The notes beneath the pieces are model-generated. The model was given only the letters and a program-made list of their open reading frames with translations. It had not been told where the DNA came from and did no database searches. A stretch of 6,806 nt of DNA from Firmicutes bacterium CAG:110. Its GTDB lineage: Bacteria > Bacillota > Clostridia > Oscillospirales > Oscillospiraceae. Shown here piece by piece: positions 1-5,188 of the stretch. Location: NCBI GenBank assembly GCA_000434635.1, contig HF988070.1, positions 1 to 6,806 of the forward strand. Reading direction: 5' to 3'. How positions within the stretch are numbered: position 1 is the stretch's first letter; every line of letters starts with the position of its first letter. A program made the translations under genes and the position numbers.

Positions 1-2
1 CA

Positions 3-776
3 GTGCCGACGCCGCCCCAGCCGGTCGAAACGGTGAAGGCCCCTCCCAGACCGGCAGCGGTACAGGCCGCCCCGGCAGCGCCGAAACCGACGTATCCGAC
101 ACCCACGCCGTCGGCACCTCCCCAACCGGCAGCGGCGAAACCTGCGCCGGCGGCAGTGAAACCGGCATACCAGCCCCCCGCATCTCCCCAGCCGTCCCAG
201 CAAAAGCGGTCGTTTCCCAAATGGCTGATACCCGTCGCAGCGGTGGTCGTCTTGCTCCTGTGCATTTTCATCGGCAGCGCGAAAAAAGCATCCGCAACTG
301 ACACTGTCTACGTAATGGCACCGACACCATATAACGGTACTTCGTACTTCTGGGGACAGGAACGATATCTCCGTGAAGATGTGTACTACGTTTCTTTCCT
401 GAGCAGTCTCAAGAGCGCACCCAGTGACGCATGGGACATGTCAGACGCGGGAGACGGAAGCATTCTTGCTTGGATGAGCGGCAACAATCTGTATGTAGCC
501 TCCAATGGGAAGATTGCTCCGAATCCGAATGCCTCCAATATGTTTGGGCGGTTTGTCAACCTGAAAGAAATCAATTTTGGGCGTAACTTTGATACCTCCA
601 ATGTGACGAACATGTCCTATATGTTTTACAACTGCCGCAGTCTGACCAAGTTGGATTTGTCCTACTTCCACGCTTCCAGCGCAACAAATACAACGAGCAT
701 GTTCAAAAATTGTGACATGCTGAAAACGCTTATTGGCTCTGACAGCAAGATTCTTGAGGTATTCCGCGACCGCTGA
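3..776 (+). CDS. Partial membrane protein: Pro/Ala-rich linker, one TM helix, external DUF285 (BspA-like) domain; N-terminus missing
   Basis: The reading frame is open to the left edge and ends at TGA 774-776. The GTG at 3 is unlikely to be the true start because the frame begins inside low-complexity sequence. Counting from that codon, residues 1-68 are a Pro/Ala-rich linker. Basic residues (QQKR, K73) then precede one hydrophobic helix at about 74-92. The rest is predicted to be outside the cell. Residues 178-245 show the DUF285/BspA-type leucine-rich pattern (MFGRFVNLKEINFG, FDTSNVTNMSYMFYNC, LTKLDLSYF, SMFKNCDMLKTL). Such repeats are known from surface proteins of gut and oral bacteria and are thought to bind ligands. 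Only about two repeats are present, so the domain is short. The missing N-terminus could be a zinc ribbon or a Ser/Thr kinase; both occur before such linkers. The domain call is good; the function is unknown. Confidence 0.75.
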   Translation: MPTPPQPVETVKAPPRPAAVQAAPAAPKPTYPTPTPSAPPQPAAAKPAPAAVKPAYQPPASPQPSQQKRSFPKWLIPVAAVVVLLLCIFIGSAKKASATDTVYVMAPTPYNGTSYFWGQERYLREDVYYVSFLSSLKSAPSDAWDMSDAGDGSILAWMSGNNLYVASNGKIAPNPNASNMFGRFVNLKEINFGRNFDTSNVTNMSYMFYNCRSLTKLDLSYFHASSATNTTSMFKNCDMLKTLIGSDSKILEVFRDR

Positions 777-809
777 TGGACTGCGATCATCGTCCAGCAC
801 TGCCTTTTT
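777..809 (+). terminator. Weak candidate terminator after the left-edge gene
   Basis: A 5-bp stem (TGGAC 777-781 with GTCCA 792-796, 10-base loop) starts right after the stop codon. It is followed, after an 8-base gap, by a run of five T (805-809). The stem is short and the gap is long, so this is at best a poor intrinsic terminator. It is listed because a new promoter follows and some transcript boundary is expected here. Confidence 0.2.
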
Positions 810-919
810 GAATTTCTTCGAATTGTTGCACGCCATGCAACCACAAATCCGGAAAACCTGCTATACTGAAATCATCCAAGAGAGCGAAGCAAAATTCCCG
901 CAAGTCCGGAAATAGGGAA

Positions 920-948
920 TGGACAATATTTCCAAAGGATGGTATACT
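920..948 (+). promoter_or_regulatory. Sigma-A-type promoter with extended -10
   Basis: The -35 box TGGACA (920-925, 5 of 6 consensus bases) is separated by exactly 17 bases from the -10 box TATACT (943-948, 5 of 6). TGG at 940-942 supplies the extended -10 TGn motif. Transcription would start near 955, giving a leader of about 64 bases before the protease start at 1019. It is the best promoter match I found in the window and sits directly before the five-gene run, so it probably drives the whole operon. Confidence 0.7.
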
Positions 949-975
949 TTTTCACAGAGCAGGTCGTATTTAATC

Positions 976-994
976 TCCCGGGGTTCCCGCGGGA
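976..994 (+). promoter_or_regulatory. GC-rich inverted repeat/palindrome in the operon leader
   Basis: TCCCG (976-980) can pair with CGGGA (990-994). In addition, 985-994 is a perfect 10-base palindrome, TCCCGCGGGA. It lies about 20-40 bases after the predicted transcription start and about 10 bases before the ribosome site. It could be an operator or a small leader hairpin. No T-run follows, so it is not an intrinsic terminator. The function is unproven. Confidence 0.3.
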
Positions 995-1004
995 TGGTAT
1001 AAAA

Positions 1005-1009
1005 AGGAG
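1005..1009 (+). promoter_or_regulatory. Ribosome binding site of the protease-FHA gene
   Basis: AGGAG lies 9 bases before ATG 1019. It fixes this start, which also gives a proper signal peptide. Confidence 0.8.
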
Positions 1010-1018
1010 AGAGCAGTT

Positions 1019-2290
1019 ATGAAATATGTATGCAAACGATTGGCCGCTATGGTAATGGTGCTGATCTGTCTGGCCGCCATGCTGGCGATCCCCGCCAGCG
1101 CCAGGACCGATCTTCCCACCGTCATCAGTCAGGCGAAAGAGGGCGTTGTGAAGCTTTTTGTCGTCGGCTTTTCCCCCGACGACACACCCGCAGCCGCCGC
1201 CGTCGGCTCCGGCTTTGCCGTGGGGCAGAAGGGCAGCACGCCCGAATACTTCGTCACCAACTGGCATGTGGCGTCCGCCTACCTGAGTGAATATAACTAC
1301 GCCTTCGATTCCGACCACGTCCGGATCTGGATCATGCTGGATAACTTCACCATCAGCGATGTCACCGGTCTCCCCAGCGAAGCGACCTCCGTGGCATGCA
1401 GCATCGTGAGCATCGCCGAAAGCGGTTATCCCGACTACGCCATTCTGAGAGCCGCCCGCCCCGTCACGGAGTGCAAGCCCCTGCCCATCCGCTCCAGCGA
1501 AAGCGTCAAACAGGGCGAGACCGTAGTCGCCCTCGGCTGCCCCGCCGCCGTAGACGATCTGAGCGCTAACGTGGGCAGCCATGACATCACCGCAACCAGG
1601 GGCACGGTTGCCAGACATATGGTCATGTCCGCCGCGGGAAACACCAATGTTCTTCTTCACGACGCCGTCATCTCTGGCGGCAACTCCGGCGGCCCCCTGA
1701 TCGACGAAAACGGCAACGTGATCGGCCTGAACACCTACGGCATCGTGGATTCCTACTCCTGCGCCATTTACAGCGAGTACGTCACGCAGGCGCTGGATCA
1801 GATGGGCATCCCCTACATGACCGCCGGAAGCTCGATCTCCGTCGTCACCATAGCGGCGGCAGCGGTCGCCGTGGCGGCAGTGGCCGTGGCCATCTACTTC
1901 CTCCTGCGCAACCGCAAGAGCGCTGAGAAGTACCCCGCGGGCGGCGTCACCCCCGGCACTGTCCCCGGCGGCACCGTTCCCGCTGGCGTATATACGCCCT
2001 CCTTCCGGGTGCAGCTGCCGGATGGCAGAATCATCCCCGTACCGGCCGGCAAGGTCGCCGTTGGCCGTGACCCCAACTGCCAGATCCGTCTCCCGGAGAG
2101 CGCCGCCGCCGTCAGCCGCAGGCACTGCACGCTGGAAAGCAATGGCGAGTTCCTGATCCTCGTAGACGAAGGCTCCCGCAACGGCACCTTCATCCACGGC
2201 AAGCGCGTCCCCGCCGGGACAAAGGTCGCCCTGAAGCACGGCAGCAGTTTCTGCGTCGGTACTTCCGAAAACCGCATCACCGTCTGTTAA
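1019..2290 (+). CDS. Secreted trypsin-like (S1C/HtrA-type) serine protease fused through a TM helix to a cytoplasmic FHA domain
   Basis: This 423-residue protein has a signal peptide at about 1-28 (basic start, hydrophobic core, ASA cleavage motif). The protease domain (about 32-268) has an intact triad: His83 in TNWHVAS, Asp139 in PDYAILRA and Ser223 in GGNSGGPL. There is no PDZ domain, unlike classical HtrA. A single Ala/Val-rich helix (about 273-297) is followed by basic RNRK. A Gly/Pro/Thr linker (305-327) then leads to an FHA domain (328-423) with the full phosphothreonine-binding signature: Gly349-Arg350, Ser366-Arg-Arg-His369 and Asn388-Gly-Thr. The expected topology is protease outside and FHA inside, so the protein could link cleavage or sensing at the surface to phospho-dependent partners. 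It is first in the operon, and the zinc-ribbon FHA gene follows after 42 bases. Substrate and partner are not visible from sequence. Confidence 0.92.
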   Translation: MKYVCKRLAAMVMVLICLAAMLAIPASARTDLPTVISQAKEGVVKLFVVGFSPDDTPAAAAVGSGFAVGQKGSTPEYFVTNWHVASAYLSEYNYAFDSDHVRIWIMLDNFTISDVTGLPSEATSVACSIVSIAESGYPDYAILRAARPVTECKPLPIRSSESVKQGETVVALGCPAAVDDLSANVGSHDITATRGTVARHMVMSAAGNTNVLLHDAVISGGNSGGPLIDENGNVIGLNTYGIVDSYSCAIYSEYVTQALDQMGIPYMTAGSSISVVTIAAAAVAVAAVAVAIYFLLRNRKSAEKYPAGGVTPGTVPGGTVPAGVYTPSFRVQLPDGRIIPVPAGKVAVGRDPNCQIRLPESAAAVSRRHCTLESNGEFLILVDEGSRNGTFIHGKRVPAGTKVALKHGSSFCVGTSENRITVC

Positions 2291-2317
2291 CAAACAATAT
2301 CAACACCATTTACATAC

Positions 2318-2323
2318 AGGAGG
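2318..2323 (+). promoter_or_regulatory. Perfect AGGAGG ribosome binding site
   Basis: AGGAGG lies 9 bases before ATG 2333 in the 42-base gap after the protease gene. No convincing promoter was seen in this gap, so translation is probably from the operon transcript. Confidence 0.8.
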
Positions 2324-2332
2324 TTCATTATT

Positions 2333-3010
2333 ATGGAAATCGTTCGCTGCAGCAAAGGTCACTTTTATGACTCGGAAGAAAACGCCACCTGCCCGATGTG
2401 CGCCGCCGAGGCCGCGAGAAACAAAAATCCCATTGGAAATAACGTCCTTCCGGATGGGATCATAGGCACCAGCTACTTTGACGACGGCAACACCCCCTCC
2501 CCGACCCTGCCTGTTGACCCGAACGGCGGCAAGGTGCAGCCCTATCAGACCACCGTGAACGCTCAGAATCCTCCCATTGAAACTCCCCCCACTGTGCAGC
2601 CCTATAAGACCACGTTGCCTGTCATCCCCGTAGACGGAGATGGCAATGAGGAAAGCGCTCCCTTTGACCCCGTGGTAGGCTGGCTGGTGTGCATCGAGGG
2701 CGCCACGAAGGGCACTGACTACCGCATTCACAGCCAGAACAACTACATTGGCCGCAGCGCCAGGATGGACATTTCCATTCCCGAGGATTCCCACATCAGC
2801 GCGGAGAATTCCGCCATCATCGCCTACGACAACGAGGATCGCACCTTTTACTTTGGCCCCGGTTCCGGCCGCAATATCGTGCGGGTAAATGGGAAGCCCG
2901 CTCTCAGCGTAGAGAAAATCGAAGCCTACGACGTTCTGACGATTGGTACGACGAAGCTGTTATTTGTGCCGCTTTGCGGAGATCGGTTTGATTGGAATGA
3001 AAAGAAATAA
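2333..3010 (+). CDS. Zinc-ribbon protein with a C-terminal degenerate FHA domain
   Basis: This 225-residue protein has no signal peptide or membrane helix, so it is probably cytoplasmic. The N-terminus carries a small zinc-ribbon pattern: Cys6 and His10 (CSKGH), then Cys20-Pro-Met-Cys23. Residues 40-110 are a Pro/Thr/Asn-rich linker holding a near-duplicate, VQPYQTT (68-74) and VQPYKTT (88-94). Residues 113-215 fit an FHA fold: Gly140-Arg141, the HISAEN stretch 154-159, and RNIVRVNG 180-187. The usual Ser-x-x-His binding motif reads Ser156-Ala-Glu-Asn159, so the key Arg and His are missing and phosphothreonine binding may be weak or lost. FHA proteins of this kind usually act as adaptors in Ser/Thr kinase signalling. 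The next gene overlaps this one by 14 bases if its ATG 2997 is used, which suggests coupled translation. Confidence 0.85.
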   Translation: MEIVRCSKGHFYDSEENATCPMCAAEAARNKNPIGNNVLPDGIIGTSYFDDGNTPSPTLPVDPNGGKVQPYQTTVNAQNPPIETPPTVQPYKTTLPVIPVDGDGNEESAPFDPVVGWLVCIEGATKGTDYRIHSQNNYIGRSARMDISIPEDSHISAENSAIIAYDNEDRTFYFGPGSGRNIVRVNGKPALSVEKIEAYDVLTIGTTKLLFVPLCGDRFDWNEKK

Positions 3011-4451
3011 AGCAGCAATGATAAAGCGCAGGCAGTCTCTGCTGGCCGTAATGGCGGTGGCGCTGATCCTTCTGGCGCTTGTGACGGGGTTCCTGGGGTT
3101 TGCACATAAATCGGACGATCTTATTGCCGCTCCATCTCTGCCGCAGGAAACCCTGCCGCAAGAGATCCTGCCATGGGATACCGCGCCGCAAGAAACTCTG
3201 CCGCAGGAGACCCCGTCACAGGAAACTCTGCCGCAGGAGACCCAGCCACTGGAAACTCTGCCGCAGGAAACCCCGTCACAGCAAACTCTTCCGCAAAACA
3301 CCCCGCCGCAGGAGACTCTGCCGCAAAATACTCCGCCGCATGAAACCCAACCTCAGGAAACTCTGCCCACAAAAGTTCCGATTTTGCCACCGGATGCGGC
3401 TGCCCCCTCCCAGGCAGGTGTCATTATCCCCATACCCGGAGAAACGGAAAACAGTGCCGCGGAGCAAACACCTCTAACCGCTTTCCGTCTGGCTATGCGG
3501 ATCGCCTGCTTCACTTTCACGGCAGGGGCATGTGTGGGTATCCTGTTGCTGGCAATGCTGCGGAAAAACGTCCGCGAGCATGAGCGGGCAAATGAAATGC
3601 CCTTGAATCCTCCCAAGCCTGTAGCCGTGCACCCCGTTCCCATCACCAAGGAAACCGTGGAGGAAACGGTCTGCCCCATCCCCGGTATCTCCCTCGGAAA
3701 GATCCACGACATCGGCAGACGGGATTACCAGCAGGACAGCTTCGGTCAGACAGCCGTGCTCCGCAATACGGGCATTCTGGCGGTTCTGGCCGACGGCATG
3801 GGCGGCCTCTCCGGCGGAGAACGGGTCAGCCAGAAGATCGTCATGGAGGCGCTGACCTTCGGCTCCACTCTTCAGGCGAATCAGGTTCCCACCGCGCTGC
3901 CGGGTATGGTGGCCGGTATCAACCGCGCCGTCAATCAGATGCTCGGCCCCAAGGGGCTTTACACCAGCGGCTCCACGGTGGTGTCCGCCCTGATCACGGG
4001 CAATGCGCTGCGGTGGATCTCCGTGGGCGACAGCCGGGTCTATCTGTACCGGGACGGTCAGCTCAGCCAGCTTTCCCGTGACCACGATCTGCTGCAGGAC
4101 TGGATGCCCGACATTCTGGAGGGCAAGCGCTCCATGGCGGAAGCCCTGCGCGACCCCAACGGACGGAAGCTCACCAGCTTCATCGGCATGGGCGAGCTGC
4201 GCCATGTGGACTACAACCGCACGCCCATCCTCCTGCTCCCCGGTGACCGGGTGCTGCTGATGAGCGACGGCGTCTACGGCACTGTAAGCGACGCCGAAAT
4301 GGCGGCCATCCTGCGCGATTGCGGCAGCGTCCAGCTGGCCGCGTCCCACATCGGCCAGCGGATCATGGGCGCTGCCCTGCCGTATCAGGACAACTACACG
4401 CTGATCGTTCTGGGCTACGACCCGCCCGATCAGCCCAGAAACAACAGGTAA
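2997..4451 (+). CDS. Membrane-anchored PP2C-type Ser/Thr phosphatase with an external Pro-Gln-Glu-Thr repeat loop
   Basis: From ATG 2997 the protein has 484 residues. The start is not certain: ATG 3018, seven codons later and clear of the previous gene, is possible, and neither start has an ideal ribosome site (GGAGA 2978-2982 is rather distant). The N-terminus is basic (KRNK, KRR), followed by helix 1 (about 14-35). A loop of some 125 residues contains 15 pentapeptide units (48-122). Helix 2 (about 164-187) is followed by basic RKNVREHER. The PP2C domain (about 231-475) has all the usual metal and catalytic motifs: RRDYQQD 241-247, Asp266-Gly in VLADGMGG, GSTVVSAL, VGDSRVY (Asp345), RDHDLL, Asp424-Gly in LMSDGVYG, and Asp465-Asn. 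Positive-inside reasoning puts the repeat outside and the phosphatase inside. It probably dephosphorylates Ser/Thr proteins of this module, with the outer loop as stalk or sensor. Confidence 0.9.
   Translation: MKRNKAAMIKRRQSLLAVMAVALILLALVTGFLGFAHKSDDLIAAPSLPQETLPQEILPWDTAPQETLPQETPSQETLPQETQPLETLPQETPSQQTLPQNTPPQETLPQNTPPHETQPQETLPTKVPILPPDAAAPSQAGVIIPIPGETENSAAEQTPLTAFRLAMRIACFTFTAGACVGILLLAMLRKNVREHERANEMPLNPPKPVAVHPVPITKETVEETVCPIPGISLGKIHDIGRRDYQQDSFGQTAVLRNTGILAVLADGMGGLSGGERVSQKIVMEALTFGSTLQANQVPTALPGMVAGINRAVNQMLGPKGLYTSGSTVVSALITGNALRWISVGDSRVYLYRDGQLSQLSRDHDLLQDWMPDILEGKRSMAEALRDPNGRKLTSFIGMGELRHVDYNRTPILLLPGDRVLLMSDGVYGTVSDAEMAAILRDCGSVQLAASHIGQRIMGAALPYQDNYTLIVLGYDPPDQPRNNR
3138..3362 (+). 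repeat. 15 tandem pentapeptide (15-bp) units, including five 30-bp higher-order copies
   Basis: The coding sequence repeats a 15-base unit for the consensus Leu/x-Pro-Gln-Glu-Thr fifteen times without a break in frame. From 3191 to 3340 the pattern sharpens into five copies of a 30-base unit starting at 3191, 3221, 3251, 3281 and 3311. The AACTCTGCCGCA core is identical in four of the five. Substitutions (W, L, H, N, S) mark the ageing of individual units. The copies are directly adjacent, without spacers, so this is a coding minisatellite and not a CRISPR array. Confidence 0.93.
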
Positions 4452-4457
4452 ACAGCT

Positions 4458-5183
4458 ATGGTAATTGAAGGGTATTGGTATACAAATATCGGCAGCCGGT
4501 CTGAAAACGAAGATTCCTGCGCCTATTTCAGTCCGGGGCCGGATCAGTACTGCGCCGTCATCTGCGACGGTCTGGGAGGCCACGGCGGCGGAAAGGCCGC
4601 GTCCTCCATCGGCGTCAAGGCGCTTTCCCAGTGGCAGGCGGATGAGGCGCTGCCCTCCGGCGAGACGATTCTCGCATGGATGAACGAGGCGAACCGGAAC
4701 ATCCTCGCCACCCGCGCCAACGCCAACCAGATGAAGACCACGGCGGTCGCGCTGTATCTTTACAAAAATCAGGCGGTATGGGCACACATCGGCGACAGCC
4801 GGCTGTACCACTTCCACAACGGCGTCCTCGCGGACTACACGGAGGATCACAGCCTCGCCCAGCTTTCCATCAAAATGGGCGAGCTGCATTCCCGGTCGGA
4901 AATTCCGTCCTTTGAGGGCAGGAGCAAGCTGTTCCGGGTCATCGGCGACGACGAGATCAAGCCCCAGCTTCATGCGCCCATCACGCTTTCCCCCGGAGAC
5001 CATGCGTTTCTGCTGTGCTCCGACGGTCTTTGGGAGCGGCTGCTGGAGGACGAGATCATGCTCGACCTTCACAAGGCCGCCACGGCGGAGGAATGGGTAT
5101 ATCTGCTCCGCTGCCGCGCCATGATGCGGAAAAGCACGGATGTGGACAACAACACCGCCATCGCAATTTGGATAAAGGAGTAG
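4458..5183 (+). CDS. Soluble PP2C-type Ser/Thr protein phosphatase
   Basis: This 241-residue protein is close to the size of stand-alone bacterial PP2C enzymes (Stp/PppA-like). It has no signal peptide or membrane helix, so it should be cytoplasmic. The motifs are in order and intact: SRSENEDS 13-20, Asp37-Gly in ICDGLGGHGGG, KTTAVAL 93-99, HIGDSRLY (Asp113), EDHSLAQ 129-135, Asp189-Gly in LCSDGLW, and VDNNTAIAI (Asp230-Asn231). It should remove phosphate from Ser/Thr residues using Mn/Mg ions. It starts 6 bases after the membrane PP2C, with only a weak AGG (4446-4448) before it, and ends 5 bases before the VWA gene, so coupled translation is likely. It is clearly diverged from the phosphatase domain of its neighbour, so this is not a recent duplication. 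It probably acts against the same unseen kinase or on its substrates. Confidence 0.93.
   Translation: MVIEGYWYTNIGSRSENEDSCAYFSPGPDQYCAVICDGLGGHGGGKAASSIGVKALSQWQADEALPSGETILAWMNEANRNILATRANANQMKTTAVALYLYKNQAVWAHIGDSRLYHFHNGVLADYTEDHSLAQLSIKMGELHSRSEIPSFEGRSKLFRVIGDDEIKPQLHAPITLSPGDHAFLLCSDGLWERLLEDEIMLDLHKAATAEEWVYLLRCRAMMRKSTDVDNNTAIAIWIKE
5174..5180 (+). promoter_or_regulatory. Ribosome binding site that fixes the VWA-FHA start
   Basis: AAAGGAG lies at the end of the phosphatase gene, 8 bases before ATG 5189. It excludes the longer upstream reading frame and gives a protein beginning with a clean signal peptide. Confidence 0.85.
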
Positions 5184-5188
5184 TCAAA

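Noticed and set aside
825..841. Inverted repeat GTTGCA / TGCAAC with a 5-base loop
   Set aside because: Only 6 bp, not next to a promoter element or T-run; it could occur by chance.
862..867. TATACT as a second -10 box
   Set aside because: No -35-like hexamer is found 16-18 bases upstream; the promoter at 920-948 is far better.
733..915. Small plus-strand open frame of 60 codons across the end of the left-edge gene
   Set aside because: It overlaps the DUF285 gene end in another frame, has no visible ribosome site and no recognisable domain.
872..2293. Long open frame on the minus strand opposite the protease gene
   Set aside because: It mirrors the high-GC codon pattern of the real gene, is rich in Gly/Ala/Asp/His without any recognisable domain, and has no supporting context.
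2943..2996. Upstream extension of the membrane phosphatase from a TTG codon
   Set aside because: It would overlap the FHA gene by 68 bases and put extra residues before the natural basic N-terminus and first helix. ATG 2997 or 3018 is more likely.
3138..3362. CRISPR-like array of 30-base repeats
   Set aside because: The repeats are directly adjacent with no unique spacers and encode in-frame pentapeptides inside a real gene.
3474..5072. Long minus-strand open frame opposite both phosphatase genes
   Set aside because: It spans parts of two clear PP2C genes, and its translation shows no family motif. It is a composition artefact.
5015..5188. Upstream extension of the VWA-FHA frame
   Set aside because: It overlaps the soluble phosphatase gene and would bury the signal peptide; AAAGGAG at 5174-5180 supports ATG 5189.
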